Counted from the stretch's first letter, positions 43,718-52,572 are shown. The stretch: 64,000 nt of DNA from Sphingopyxis sp. (GCF_016463645.1 NZ_JAEMQX010000003.1:59223-123222); one strand, 5' to 3'. Numbers and translations: made by a program. Notes: generated by a model not told the origin, from the sequence alone.

Positions 43718-43735
43718 CTTAACGTTTACGTAAAG
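43718..43735. promoter_or_regulatory. MerR (LiuR)-like palindrome upstream of the enoyl-reductase-like gene
   Basis: CTTAACGT-TT-ACGTAAAG, an inverted repeat with 8-bp arms (one mismatch), lies 12 bases before the start of the saccharopine-dehydrogenase-like gene. The shape resembles sites of the MerR-type regulator LiuR (TTTACGTNNACGTAAA), which controls leucine/fatty-acyl breakdown genes. It contains a perfect TTTACGTAAA palindrome at 43725-43734. Confidence 0.45.
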
Positions 43736-43747
43736 GGAGGGTTTGCC

Positions 43748-44914
43748 ATGGCGTCCCGCAATCTCGACATCGTCGTTTACGGCGCAACGGGCTTTACCGG
43801 CCGCCTCGTCGCCGAATATCTCGCGCACCATTACAAGGGCCGCAACGACGCGCCCCGGTGGGCGATGGCGGGGCGCAGCCTCGACAAGCTCGCCGAGGTT
43901 CGCGACCTCATCGGCGCCGGGAAAGAAACCCCGCTGATCGTCGCCGACGCGAGCGATCCGGCGAGCCTCGACCGGATGGCCGAAAGCACCAGGGTCGTGC
44001 TGACCACCGTCGGCCCTTACCAGCTCTACGGCGACGAACTCGTCGCCGCTTGCGTCCGGGCGGGCACCGCCTATGCCGACCTGTGCGGCGAGCCCGGCTG
44101 GATGCGCGGGATGATCGACGAACATGAAGCCGCAGCCAGGGCGTCGGGCGCGCGCATCACCTTCAGTTGCGGGTTCGATTCGATCCCCTTCGACCTCGGC
44201 GTCTCCTTCCTCCAGGCCGAGGCGGTGAAGCGCCACGGCAGGCCGGCCCCGCGCGTCAAGGGCCGCGTGCGCAAGATGGCGGGCGGGGCGTCGGGCGGCA
44301 CGATCGCCAGCCTCACCGAAACGCTCAAGGCCATCGCGAAGAAACCGTCGCTCGCCCTCCTGCTCAAATCCAGCTTCGCCCTGACTCCGGGGTTCGAAGG
44401 CCCTTCGCAGCCGACCGGGCTGATCCCGGAATATGACGGCGCAACGGGAACCTGGACCGCACCCTTCGTCATGGCGCCGATCAACACCAAGAATGTCCAC
44501 CGCACCAATTTCCTGCTCGGCCATCCATGGGGCGAGGATCTCGTGTACGACGAGATGGTGATGACGACGATCGGCGACGCGGGCAAGGCGATGGCCGAAG
44601 CGATGGCGAAGGCGAACCCGTTCGACCCGAGCATCAAGCCCGGCGAAGGCCCGAGCAAGGAAGAGCGCGAGAACGGCTTCTACGACATCCTCTTCGTCGG
44701 CGAATATCCCGACGGCACGAGCGTCCGCGCCAGCGTTCAGGGCGACCGCGACCCCGGCTATGGCTCGACGTCGAAGATGCTCGCCGAAACGGGCATCGCG
44801 CTGCTTGAAAACAAGGGCGCGGGGGGAGTCTGGACCCCCGGCGCACTGCTCGGCGACGCGCTGATCGAACGCCTGACCGCCAACGCCGGACTGACTTTCC
44901 GGATCGAGGAATAG
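43748..44914 (+). CDS. Saccharopine dehydrogenase-like NAD(P)-binding protein (trans-acting enoyl-reductase-like)
   Basis: A 388-residue protein with an N-terminal Rossmann motif 'IVVYGATGFTGRLVAEYLAHHY' and 'VLTTVGPYQLYGDELVAACVRAGTAYADLCGEPGWMRGMIDEH', as in saccharopine-dehydrogenase-like proteins. Mycobacterial relatives are trans-acting enoyl reductases in lipid synthesis. It most likely binds NADPH and reduces a fatty-acyl or polyketide-like intermediate; lysine metabolism is unlikely because no other lysine genes are near. The next gene (thioesterase) starts 8 bases later, so they probably act together. A GGGAGGG site precedes the ATG. Confidence 0.82.
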   Translation: MASRNLDIVVYGATGFTGRLVAEYLAHHYKGRNDAPRWAMAGRSLDKLAEVRDLIGAGKETPLIVADASDPASLDRMAESTRVVLTTVGPYQLYGDELVAACVRAGTAYADLCGEPGWMRGMIDEHEAAARASGARITFSCGFDSIPFDLGVSFLQAEAVKRHGRPAPRVKGRVRKMAGGASGGTIASLTETLKAIAKKPSLALLLKSSFALTPGFEGPSQPTGLIPEYDGATGTWTAPFVMAPINTKNVHRTNFLLGHPWGEDLVYDEMVMTTIGDAGKAMAEAMAKANPFDPSIKPGEGPSKEERENGFYDILFVGEYPDGTSVRASVQGDRDPGYGSTSKMLAETGIALLENKGAGGVWTPGALLGDALIERLTANAGLTFRIEE

Positions 44915-44921
44915 GAACCGA

Positions 44922-45722
44922 ATGACGACCTCCCCCGGCGCGCTCGACGCGCTGCTTTCGACGCTGCGCACCGAAGGCGGTGTGGCCAGGGTTCATATCG
45001 ACGAAGGCTGGATGCAGGGCCGCACCGCCTATGGCGGGATCAGCTCGGCCGTCGCGCTCGCGGGCGCGATGGCGCTCCATCCGACCGAAACGCCGCTCCG
45101 CTACGCGCAGATCAGTTTCGTCGGCCCCGTTGGCGGCGACTGCACCGTCGAAACGCGCGTGTTGCGCCAGTCGAAATCCTCGCTGTTCATCGACGCCGGC
45201 GTGTCGAGCGATCAGGGTTTCGGTACCGCGGCGGTCTTCGCCTTCTCGGGCGACCGCGAAAGCCATCTCGACCACAACCGCCTCGCCATGCCGGACGTCC
45301 CCGATCCCGAAACGCTCGAGCCGGTTCCCGAGCATCACGCGCGCCCGTCTTTCACGCGCCATTTCGACATGCGTCCGACCACCGGCCCGCGCTTTGCGTG
45401 GAAGAGCGAGGTCGGCGAATATCTGACATGGGTGCGCTTCGTCGAGGAGCCCGCATGTCACCCCGCGGTCGCGCTGCTCGCGATGGGCGATGCGCTGCCG
45501 CCCGCGGCGATGGCGCTGTTCAGCCAGTTCGGGCCGATCAGCTCGATGAACTGGACCGTGAACATGCTCACCGGCAACCCGCGAACCGACGACGGCTGGT
45601 GGCTGCTGTCGGCGAAGACCGGCTACGCGCGACTTGGTCTGTCGGTGCAGGACATGATGCTGTGGAACCGCGCCGGCGAACCGGTCCTCAGCGGCAGTCA
45701 GGCGATCGCGATCTACGCCTAG
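44922..45722 (+). CDS. Acyl-CoA thioesterase family protein (4HBT-like double hotdog)
   Basis: A 266-residue protein of the thioesterase family with two hotdog domains. The N-terminal half starts 'VARVHIDEGWMQGRTAYGGISSAVALAGAMAL', the family's GGxxxA region, and 'LRYAQISFVGPVGGDCTVETRVLR' follows. The C-terminal half ends 'GYARLGLSVQDMMLWNRAGEPVLSGSQAIAIYA'. It should hydrolyse acyl-CoA esters. It follows the enoyl-reductase-like gene by 8 bases and ends 4 bases into the convergent histidine kinase gene. Substrate chain length is unknown. Confidence 0.87.
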   Translation: MTTSPGALDALLSTLRTEGGVARVHIDEGWMQGRTAYGGISSAVALAGAMALHPTETPLRYAQISFVGPVGGDCTVETRVLRQSKSSLFIDAGVSSDQGFGTAAVFAFSGDRESHLDHNRLAMPDVPDPETLEPVPEHHARPSFTRHFDMRPTTGPRFAWKSEVGEYLTWVRFVEEPACHPAVALLAMGDALPPAAMALFSQFGPISSMNWTVNMLTGNPRTDDGWWLLSAKTGYARLGLSVQDMMLWNRAGEPVLSGSQAIAIYA

Positions 45723-47065
45723 GCGACCAGCGGCAGTTCGATCACCGCATCGAGCCCGCCGTCCACCCGGTTGGCCAGCGTCAGCGTTCCACCCTCGCCT
45801 TCGGCGATATCGCGCGCGATCGACAGACCCAGCCCCGCACCACCGGTCGCCCGGTTGCGCGACTGCTCACCGCGGGCAAAGGGCTCGATCAGCGTCCGGA
45901 TCTGCTCGTCGGTCAGGCCGGGGCCATCGTCCGATATGATGATTCGCACGCGCGCGCCTTCGCCCGCGACCGACAGCCGCGCGCGCGTACCATAGGCCAC
46001 GGCATTGTCGGCAAGATTGCGCAGCGCACGCTTCAGCAGCATCGGCCGCGCGACGACGGCGACGTCGGCGACATTGGCGATCGTGACGTCCTGGCCGCGC
46101 TCGCGATAGTCGGCGGCGAGCTCGCCGATCAGTTCGCGAAGCGGGATCCGCTCGGGCAGCTCGGTTCCCGCGCCCGACCGCGCAAGCGCCAAAATGTCGG
46201 TCAGCATCGCGGTCATTTCCTCGATGCTCGCGATCATCTTGTCGCGCAGCGCCTCGTCGTCGATCTGCTCGACACGCACGCGCAGGCTCGCAAGCGGCGT
46301 GCGCAGGTCGTGCCCGACCGCTCCGAGCATCCGGTCCTTGTCCGACAGCATCGTCGCGATCCGCGCGCGATAGGCGTTGAACGCCGCAATCAGGTCGCGG
46401 ACGTCCGACGGCCCCTCCTCGTCGAGCGGCGGCGTGTCGCGTGTCGCCGGATTCGCCCGTGCGGCGCGCGTCAGGTCGCGAAGGGGGCGCGCCGCGCGCC
46501 AAGCGATCACCATGACCGGAACGAGCAGCAGCAGATAGAGCGACAATGTCTGCCAGACGAGGAATCCCTGCAATCGCGCCCCGCCCATCAGGACGCGGCT
46601 GCGCACGCCATAATAGCGCCCCTCGATCTTGGCGGCGACCAGCACCGTGCGTCCGGGCAATCGCGTCCGGCCGAGGCGCGGGCGCTGCGGCAGCGCCCAG
46701 GCCTGCACCTCTTCGGTCGGGATATTCGCTTCGGTCAGCAGGTTACCGACATAGGCGGCAAGATCGGGAAGCGGCACCGCGCGCCGCGGCACTGGCGGCG
46801 GCGCCGCGTTGACCCACAGCTTCGGCTCGCGCCGCGAACCGCGCCGGTCCTCGTGTCCGCCTTCGGCGTCGGGCAGGCCGCGTTGCTGCCGGTCCATCGC
46901 GTCGATGATCCGCGCCACCGCCATACCGCCCCCATGCGCCAGCGTCTGCTGTTTCTGGCTACGCGAGAGCAGGACGAAATTGACCGCCTGCGCGACGAAC
47001 AGCATCACCGCGACCGCGAATACGAGCTGTCCGATCAGGCTCCGGGGCCACAGGCGCAATTTCAC
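45719..47065 (-). CDS. Two-component sensor histidine kinase (EnvZ-like)
   Basis: A 448-residue membrane kinase: transmembrane helix 1 (about 10-32), a periplasmic sensor region of about 135 residues with many Arg and Pro, transmembrane helix 2 (about 170-190), a HAMP domain (about 185-238), the phosphoacceptor His252 in 'LGAVGHDLRTPLASL' and the ATPase region 'ALRNLADNAVAYG' and 'ISDDGPGLTDEQI...GAGLGLSIARDIAE'. Its partner is the response regulator immediately upstream, which overlaps by 4 bases. The signal cannot be read from the periplasmic part. Confidence 0.93.
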   Translation of the reverse strand: MKLRLWPRSLIGQLVFAVAVMLFVAQAVNFVLLSRSQKQQTLAHGGGMAVARIIDAMDRQQRGLPDAEGGHEDRRGSRREPKLWVNAAPPPVPRRAVPLPDLAAYVGNLLTEANIPTEEVQAWALPQRPRLGRTRLPGRTVLVAAKIEGRYYGVRSRVLMGGARLQGFLVWQTLSLYLLLLVPVMVIAWRAARPLRDLTRAARANPATRDTPPLDEEGPSDVRDLIAAFNAYRARIATMLSDKDRMLGAVGHDLRTPLASLRVRVEQIDDEALRDKMIASIEEMTAMLTDILALARSGAGTELPERIPLRELIGELAADYRERGQDVTIANVADVAVVARPMLLKRALRNLADNAVAYGTRARLSVAGEGARVRIIISDDGPGLTDEQIRTLIEPFARGEQSRNRATGGAGLGLSIARDIAEGEGGTLTLANRVDGGLDAVIELPLVA

Positions 47066-47796
47066 GCGGGCGGTCCCATCCGCTTGACCTCACAGGCGAG
47101 CGTATAGCCTCCGCCCCACACCGTCTTGACGATCTGCGGGTGCGCGGCGTCGACCTCGATCTTCTTGCGCAGGCGGCTGACCAGATTGTCGATCGCGCGA
47201 TCGAAGATATCGGCCTCGCGCCCGCGCACCATGTCGAGCAGCCGGTCGCGGCTCATCACCTGCCGCGGATGGCGGACCAGCGCGTGAAGCAGATGATATT
47301 CGCCCGACGACAGTGCGACCTCATTGCCCTCGCCGTCGACCAGAACGCGCTCGACCTCGCGCAGCACCCAGTCACCAAAGACATAGCAGGTACCACCGCC
47401 GTCGAGCGCGCGTCCGCCCTGCTGCGTGCGGCGCAGCACGGTGCGGATGCGCGCGACCAGCTCGCGCGGATTGAAGGGTTTGACGACATAATCGTCGGCG
47501 CCGATTTCCAGCCCGATGATCCGCTCGGTATCCTCGGCGCGCGCGGTCAGCAGGATCACCGGAATGCTGCTCGTCTCGCGCAGATGGCGGGTCAGCGACA
47601 GACCGTCCTCGCCGGGCATCATGATGTCGCTGACGACCAGATCGACCGACTGCGCGCGGAGCACCGAGCGCGCCTCGGCGGCGCTCGCGGCGTCGGTCAC
47701 CGCAAAGCCCTGCGCGGTCAGATATTCGCCCAACGGCTCGCGGATCGACGGTTCGTCGTCGATCAGCAGGATACGGGGCATATCGCTATCGCTCAT
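47062..47796 (-). CDS. OmpR-family response regulator
   Basis: A 244-residue regulator: a receiver domain (residues 7-120) with acidic pocket 'LIDDEPS' and phosphoacceptor Asp57 in 'DLVVSDIMMPGEDG', and a winged-helix DNA-binding domain (about 140-240) ending 'KTVWGGGYTLACEVKRMG'. It is cotranscribed with the kinase, the genes overlapping by 4 bases. ATGs at 47799 and 47796 are equally near the CGGAAA site; 47796 gives better spacing. It probably controls envelope or osmotic functions. Confidence 0.94.
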   Translation of the reverse strand: MSDSDMPRILLIDDEPSIREPLGEYLTAQGFAVTDAASAAEARSVLRAQSVDLVVSDIMMPGEDGLSLTRHLRETSSIPVILLTARAEDTERIIGLEIGADDYVVKPFNPRELVARIRTVLRRTQQGGRALDGGGTCYVFGDWVLREVERVLVDGEGNEVALSSGEYHLLHALVRHPRQVMSRDRLLDMVRGREADIFDRAIDNLVSRLRKKIEVDAAHPQIVKTVWGGGYTLACEVKRMGPPA

Positions 47797-47819
47797 CATG
47801 TTTCCGTCAGATGCTGGTT

Positions 47820-47848
47820 CGCCCACCGGCCGCGGGGACCGGTGGGCG
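47820..47848 (-). terminator. Hairpin between the EF-hand gene and the response regulator gene
   Basis: CGCCCACCGG and CCGGTGGGCG form a perfect 10-bp stem around a 9-base loop. It lies downstream of the EF-hand gene and upstream of the response regulator on the same strand. It lacks a T-run, so it may attenuate or end the EF-hand transcript only partly. Confidence 0.45.
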
Positions 47849-47928
47849 ATAGCTGGCAGGGACCGGCGGCAAAGGCAATGCCGGGAGGGGGATGGCCTGT
47901 CGTTACCTGATGGCCCCTGCCAAATCGC

Positions 47929-48516
47929 TTATTCGCCGGCGGGCGCGGCCGGAGCCGTGCCGCCGCGCTTGGCGCGCCATGCGCCGCGCTGCGCCTTGCG
48001 TTCCTCGGGCGTCACCTGCCCGTCCTTGTTCGCATCGGCCGCATCGAAGCGCGCGAGCGCCGCGGTCTGGAACTCGGCCTGACTGATCGCCTTGTCGCCG
48101 TCTGTGTCGGCCTTGCCCATCATCATGCCATGATGGCCGCCGCGCTTGCCGTGATGGCCGCGCATGCCGTGGCGCTTGCCTTCGCCGGCGGCACCGGCGT
48201 CGGCGCGCTTCTCGCCGCGCTTCGCCGCCCGGTCGGCGCCGTGCTGGTCCCACTCGGCCTTGCTGATGCTGCCGTCCTTGTCGGCGTCGAGCCGCTCGAA
48301 CATCTTCGCCTGCATTTCGGCACGCTTCGCGGCACGATCGGCGGCGTCGAGCTTGCCGTCCTTGTTGACGTCCATCCTGGCGAACATCTCCGCAGCCTTG
48401 GTCTGCACCTCGGCGCGGGTCTGGGTCGCATTGCGGTCGGCACCGCCGGGGGCGGCCAGAACGGGCGCGGCGACGAGCGCGGCACCCAGGGTCAGAAAAA
48501 CAATCTTCCTGTTCAC
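47929..48516 (-). CDS. Secreted EF-hand calcium-binding protein
   Basis: A 195-residue secreted protein. A Sec signal (residues 1-21, 'LAA') is followed by four EF-hand loops: 'DVNKDGKLDAAD', 'DADKDGSISKAE', 'DTDGDKAISQAE' (the third lacks the usual Gly at position 6, so is probably weak) and 'DANKDGQVTPEE'. A His/Lys/Arg-rich linker with 'HGMRGHHGKRGGHHGMMM' lies between loops 2 and 3. It should bind calcium in the periplasm. The GTG start at 48516 has AAGGAG eight bases upstream. It lies upstream of the two-component genes. Confidence 0.85.
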   Translation of the reverse strand: MNRKIVFLTLGAALVAAPVLAAPGGADRNATQTRAEVQTKAAEMFARMDVNKDGKLDAADRAAKRAEMQAKMFERLDADKDGSISKAEWDQHGADRAAKRGEKRADAGAAGEGKRHGMRGHHGKRGGHHGMMMGKADTDGDKAISQAEFQTAALARFDAADANKDGQVTPEERKAQRGAWRAKRGGTAPAAPAGE

Positions 48517-48715
48517 GTCACGAACTCCTTCAGGGGACCTGCCGGGGGAGAGAACGGGGTCCCGATGAAGCCGTTCTGGGCTCCATTTGTCCCAGCCCGT
48601 TGCCGGATGAACGAAAAATTGTCGCAAAATGTCGCAGAAACGGTCGGCCGTTCATTTGGCGGCAAGCGGAAACGGCTGCGCTGGCCAAAACCATGCGCAG
48701 CCGCCCGTTGTCGCT

Positions 48716-48949
48716 TTAGCCCGGGCTGACGGGCGAATCCTCGTCATCTTCCGCGATCAGGATGATCGCACCGACACCGACCAACAGGCCGACAAGCCCG
48801 ATAATCCAGCTCGAATTGCCTTCGAGCTGACTCTGGCCCGCGGTAACCGACGCGGCGCCGGCGGCACCTGACGCCGCCGATGCCGCAACCGGCGCGGCGA
48901 CGATCGATAGCGCGGCAAACGATATCGCCGCCTTCTTGATCCTCTGCAT
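48716..48949 (-). CDS. Small membrane protein, unknown function
   Basis: A 77-residue protein: a cleavable signal or first helix ('MQRIKKAAISFAALSIVAAPVAASAAS'), a short Ala/Gly-rich part, a hydrophobic helix 'WIIGLVGLLVGVGAIILIAEDDED' and an acidic end. ATG at 48949 has GGAGA seven bases upstream. Similar small Gly/Ala-rich membrane proteins occur widely in sphingomonads, with no assigned function. It is separated by 199 bases from the EF-hand gene on the same strand. Confidence 0.75.
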   Translation of the reverse strand: MQRIKKAAISFAALSIVAAPVAASAASGAAGAASVTAGQSQLEGNSSWIIGLVGLLVGVGAIILIAEDDEDSPVSPG

Positions 48950-49137
48950 GTCATTCTCCATTGCCGGGATTCCCTACCGCGCCTGATCTACGAACGGGCG
49001 CGGCCGATCGATCCGCGCCATCGCCGCATTCGTCGCGGAACCCGGCCGTTCCGACCAAAACCTTGCTGTACGACAGCATGTTGCTGCGCCCGCGCGGCGC
49101 TTCTAGGCTCCCTCGAAAATCGACAGGAGAGAATCGC

Positions 49138-50955
49138 ATGACCGACGCCGGACCCGATCGCCGGACCATTATCGCAGCAATGGGCGGCCTTGCCGTCGCG
49201 GGACTCGCGGGTCCGGCCGCGGCGCAGGAAAGCCCCGATGAGCGCCTCGACGCGCTGCTGTCGGCGCAATTCGAACAGGGGCTGCGCGACGACCCGACGC
49301 GCGCGACCTCGATCGGAATCGATACCGGCGATCGCGCCGCGCTCCGCGCGAAATTTCCCGACTGGTCGCCCGCTGCGCGCGCCGCGCGGGCGCGCCAGAT
49401 CGACAGCGACCTCGCCGCGGTCCGCGCGATCAAGGGCGATACGCTGGGCGATGTGGCCCGCATCGCGCACGACAGCGCCGAATTCGACCTTGTCACGCGC
49501 CAGCGGCTCGCGCGCTTCACTTACCACACGGGCGGGTTCGGCCACCGCCCCGGCCCCTATGGCGTCACCCAGCTCGGCGGCTTCTACACGGGGGTCAGCA
49601 CCTTCCTCGACAGCCAGCACCCCGTCGCGACGCGGGCCGATGCCGACGCCTATATGCTCCGTCTGCAGGCGATCCCCGCGCTGTTCGACGCCGACACCGA
49701 AATCGTCAGGGCCAACGCCGCGATGGGGGTCGTCGCGCCGCGCTTCATCCTCGATCAGGCGTTGCAACAGCTTGGCCGCCTCCGTGACGGCGACGTCGCG
49801 GGCAAGACGCTGGTCGCCTCGATTACGCGGCGCAGCGCCGCGATCGGTCTTTCGGGTTATGGCGAGCGCGCGGCGGCGATCTTCGAAGGGCCGATCCGCG
49901 CGGCGCTCACGCGCCAGATCGACGCGCTGACCGCACTTCTGCCGCGCGCGGGGAACGACGCCGGCGTCGCACGGCTCCCCGATGGCGAGGCCTATTATGC
50001 CGCGACGCTCGCGCAGCACACCACGACCGACCTCGGCGCTGCCGAAATCCACCGTATCGGCCGCGAACAGGTGGCCGACCTGACATCGCGAATGGACGTG
50101 CTGCTGAAGGCTCAGGGCTATACCAAGGGCAGCATCCGCGAGCGGCTCGACGCGCTCGGCAAGGCCGAGGGCCAGCTCTTCGCCAATGACGACGGCGGGC
50201 GCGCCGAGATGCTCGCCTATCTGAACGGCCTGCTCGGCAAGGTCCGCACCCGCCTGCCGCAGGTCTTCACCCGCTTGCCCAAGGCCCCTTACGAGATCCG
50301 CCGTGTGCCGCCCGAGATCGAGATCGGCGCGCCCGGCGGGTCGGCGCAGGCGGGCACCCCCGATGGCTCGCGCCCCGGCATCTTCTTCATCAACCTCCGC
50401 GATACCGCCGAATGGCCGCGCTACACGCTTCCCACTTTGGCGTATCACGAAGGCGCGCCGGGACATCTGTTCGAGGGGGCGCTGAAGTTCGAGGATGCCG
50501 ACCTTCCGCTCTATCGCCAGGCCGCATCGGTCACCGCCTATGGCGAAGGCTGGGGCCTTTATGCCGAACAGGTGGCCGACGAACTCGGCATGTACGAGGA
50601 CGACCCGCTCGGCAAGATCGGCTATCTTGCCTCCTATGCGTTTCGCGCGTCGCGGCTCGTCGTCGACACCGGCCTCCATTCGATGGGGTGGAGCCGCGAG
50701 CAGGCGATCGACTATATGGTCGAGAATTCCTCGAACTCGGAGAGCGCGTCGCGGACCGAGATCGACCGCTACATCGTCTATCCGGGGCAGGCGTGCGCGT
50801 ACAAGGTCGGCCAGATCGCAATCAGCCGGGCGCGCGATGAAGTGTCGAAGCGCCCGGGCTATGACGTCAAGCGTTTCCACGATGTGGTGCTGGGGGCGGG
50901 ACGCATCCCGCTTGCGGTACTCGAACGCCGCGTCCGCGCGGCCTTTCCGGCCTAG
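49138..50955 (+). CDS. DUF885 family secreted protein (HExxxGH-type)
   Basis: A 605-residue protein of the DUF885 family. The leader 'DRRTIIAAMGGLAVAGLAGPAAAQE' is a Tat-type signal. The conserved site 'LAYHEGAPGHLFEGAL' resembles the HExxH zinc-binding helix with extra residues, and 'GEGWGLYAEQVADELGMYEDDPLGKIGYLASYAFRASRLVVDTGLHSMGWSREQAI' supplies the further conserved His/Glu residues. The family is thought to be metallo-dependent hydrolases or carboxypeptidase-like (M32-like fold); activity is not proven. An AGGAGAG site precedes the start. It is a single-gene unit with a hairpin 9 bases after the stop. Confidence 0.87.
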   Translation: MTDAGPDRRTIIAAMGGLAVAGLAGPAAAQESPDERLDALLSAQFEQGLRDDPTRATSIGIDTGDRAALRAKFPDWSPAARAARARQIDSDLAAVRAIKGDTLGDVARIAHDSAEFDLVTRQRLARFTYHTGGFGHRPGPYGVTQLGGFYTGVSTFLDSQHPVATRADADAYMLRLQAIPALFDADTEIVRANAAMGVVAPRFILDQALQQLGRLRDGDVAGKTLVASITRRSAAIGLSGYGERAAAIFEGPIRAALTRQIDALTALLPRAGNDAGVARLPDGEAYYAATLAQHTTTDLGAAEIHRIGREQVADLTSRMDVLLKAQGYTKGSIRERLDALGKAEGQLFANDDGGRAEMLAYLNGLLGKVRTRLPQVFTRLPKAPYEIRRVPPEIEIGAPGGSAQAGTPDGSRPGIFFINLRDTAEWPRYTLPTLAYHEGAPGHLFEGALKFEDADLPLYRQAASVTAYGEGWGLYAEQVADELGMYEDDPLGKIGYLASYAFRASRLVVDTGLHSMGWSREQAIDYMVENSSNSESASRTEIDRYIVYPGQACAYKVGQIAISRARDEVSKRPGYDVKRFHDVVLGAGRIPLAVLERRVRAAFPA

Positions 50956-50964
50956 AAACGGGTA

Positions 50965-50992
50965 AGCCCCGTCGCATTTCTGCGGCGGGGCT
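50965..50992 (+). terminator. Perfect 12-bp hairpin after the DUF885 gene
   Basis: AGCCCCGTCGCA and TGCGGCGGGGCT form a 12-bp stem (one G-T pair) around TTTC, starting 10 bases after the stop. There is no T-run, so termination may depend on the hairpin alone or on Rho. Confidence 0.7.
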
Positions 50993-51098
50993 CCCTAGAC
51001 TTCGTCCGAAGACAGAAGTCAAATTCCACTCGTTCTTTCGATCAAGCAGATAAATGAAACGCGACGGGTCCCCGATGGTTCCCGCCACGCAAAACTTT

Positions 51099-51272
51099 TT
51101 ACGTCACCTTGCGCGCGGCGGCCGACCCGAGGATCAGGAACAGCACGACGAGCGCAAGGCCGACGAAGAACAGGATCTTGGCGATCCCCGCCGCGGCACC
51201 CGCGACACCGCCGAAGCCGAGAACGGCGGCCAGCAGCGCGATCACCGCAAAGATCAAAGCCCATTTGAACAT
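51099..51272 (-). CDS. UPF0391 (DUF1328) small membrane protein
   Basis: A 57-residue protein with two hydrophobic helices ('[46 protein letters not shown]'), matching UPF0391/YtjA. The family is stress-associated in enterobacteria, but no mechanism is known. An AAGGAGA site lies seven bases before the ATG at 51272; the open frame further upstream has no site. Confidence 0.9.
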   Translation of the reverse strand: MFKWALIFAVIALLAAVLGFGGVAGAAAGIAKILFFVGLALVVLFLILGSAAARKVT

Positions 51273-51480
51273 CTGACGTCTCCTTGCATTGGCGCGCGGC
51301 ACCGGCTTCGAACCCGTGGCCTTCGAGGGGGAAACGGCCGGTGGCCGCGCTTCAGATCACCGATTGTCGATACAGAGGCACAACGATACCGCCGCGCGAA
51401 AGTTCCTGTCGTCCGGCAGATAGCCTCTTGCGCATCGCGCGCGCGATGCGTTTATGCGGACATCGTTCGAGGGAGATTTC

Positions 51481-51984
51481 ATGCGCATTTCATCGCCCAA
51501 CCGGCTGCTCGCTGCGGCCGCACTGACGCTTTGCATTCCGGCTTCGGCCGGCGCCCAGCCGGGCGATGCCGCGCCGACGCAGGGCACCGCCTGGCTCAAC
51601 AGGCAGATGGCCGCGCTTGCCGAACGAAACGGCGCCGACGGCTGGCGCGTGACGCCGAGCGGGCTGCGCTGGCGCCGCATCGCGGGCGACGGCAGCGGCG
51701 CGCACCCGGGCCCGACCGACGAAGTGACCGTCCATTATGTCGGCACCTTCGCCGACGGCAGCGAGTTCGACAGTTCGATCCGCCGCGGCGAACCGACGAG
51801 CTTTCCGCTCAATCGCGTGATCGAAGGCTGGCAGGAAGGCGTCGCGCTGATGGGCATCGGCGACAAGGTGGAACTCGCCATTCCCTGGCAGCTCGCCTAT
51901 GGCCCCGTCGGCAAGGGACCGATCCCCGGTGGCGCAACCCTGCTCTTCACGGTCGAGCTGCTCGGTATCGAACCCGCCGGCTGA
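51481..51984 (+). CDS. FKBP-type peptidyl-prolyl isomerase
   Basis: A 167-residue periplasmic isomerase. The signal peptide (residues 1-25) is followed by a linker and an FKBP domain (about 65-165): 'TPSGLRWRRIAGDGSGAHPGPTDEVTVHYVGTFADGSEFDSSIRRGEPTSFPLNRVIEGWQEGVALMGIGDKVELAIPWQLAYG'. It catalyses prolyl isomerisation of exported proteins. GAGGGAGA precedes the ATG at 51481. It converges with the Rap1a-like gene across a short palindrome. Confidence 0.93.
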   Translation: MRISSPNRLLAAAALTLCIPASAGAQPGDAAPTQGTAWLNRQMAALAERNGADGWRVTPSGLRWRRIAGDGSGAHPGPTDEVTVHYVGTFADGSEFDSSIRRGEPTSFPLNRVIEGWQEGVALMGIGDKVELAIPWQLAYGPVGKGPIPGGATLLFTVELLGIEPAG

Positions 51985-51997
51985 CATCGACGGAACC

Positions 51998-52015
51998 GGC
52001 CGGAATGTTCCGGCC
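51998..52015. terminator. Palindromic hairpin between convergent genes
   Basis: GGCCGGAATGTTCCGGCC, a perfect 18-bp palindrome, sits in the 38-base gap between the convergent FKBP and Rap1a-like genes. It could act for both directions; the T-runs are weak. Confidence 0.5.
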
Positions 52016-52022
52016 CGCGCCC

Positions 52023-52439
52023 TTATGACGGCCTGGACGCCGACATGAACACTTCGCCGGTGGCCGGATCGACCGAAAGCTTGGGCGAATTCTTGCAGGG
52101 GAAGGACGCGTTCATCGCGATCAGAAACAGCATGTGCGTGGACACATTCCGCACCCGCGGATTCTCGCGCAGATATTTGTGGAACACGTCCCGATTCTGC
52201 TCGTAGGTCGCGCCCGCCGGCAGGCAGTAGACCGCCTCCTCGGCGGATTTGTCCGCGTTCATTACCGGCGCATCGGCCATGCCCATGAAATATCCGATGC
52301 AGGCGCTATAATCCTTCGCGCTCGCCACGCACTGGTTGAAATAGGAACCGCCACGCGCGAGGCTTTCGCGCGCCTGAAAGGCCGCGCTACCGGTCGGAAT
52401 CATCGCCGCCAGCAGCGCCAGAGCAACCCATCGCTTCAT
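52023..52439 (-). CDS. Rap1a/Tai-like periplasmic protein
   Basis: A 138-residue secreted protein with a signal peptide (residues 1-20). The mature part has the order of conserved residues of the Rap1a/Tai family: 'FNQCVASAKDYSACIGYFMGMADA', then 'YCLPAGATYEQNRDVFHKYLRENPRVRN', then 'LFLIAMNASFPC', with four cysteines that should form two disulfides. In some bacteria this fold is the immunity protein of type VI secretion amidase effectors, but there is no effector or T6SS gene in the window, so here it is more likely a free-standing relative. Confidence 0.72.
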   Translation of the reverse strand: MKRWVALALLAAMIPTGSAAFQARESLARGGSYFNQCVASAKDYSACIGYFMGMADAPVMNADKSAEEAVYCLPAGATYEQNRDVFHKYLRENPRVRNVSTHMLFLIAMNASFPCKNSPKLSVDPATGEVFMSASRPS

Positions 52440-52572
52440 TCACCCTCCCCGGGATTTGCCTCGCAACCGGTCTTATACCCTAAGTGCTGTCCAGCCTAAC
52501 AATATGCGACAGTCTGCATCGCGGGACATCGCGGGAGGACTGGCGCTGGAGGAATGCATCGTTACGGGAAGG

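Noticed and set aside
48988..50880. 630-codon minus-strand frame opposite the DUF885 gene
   Set aside because: The sense frame has a Tat-type leader, the HEGAPGH motif and an AGGAGAG site; the antisense frame has none.
52023..52439. Rap1a-like gene as evidence of a type VI effector/immunity locus
   Set aside because: No effector, VgrG, Hcp or other secretion gene is in the window; the neighbours are an FKBP isomerase and a tRNA.
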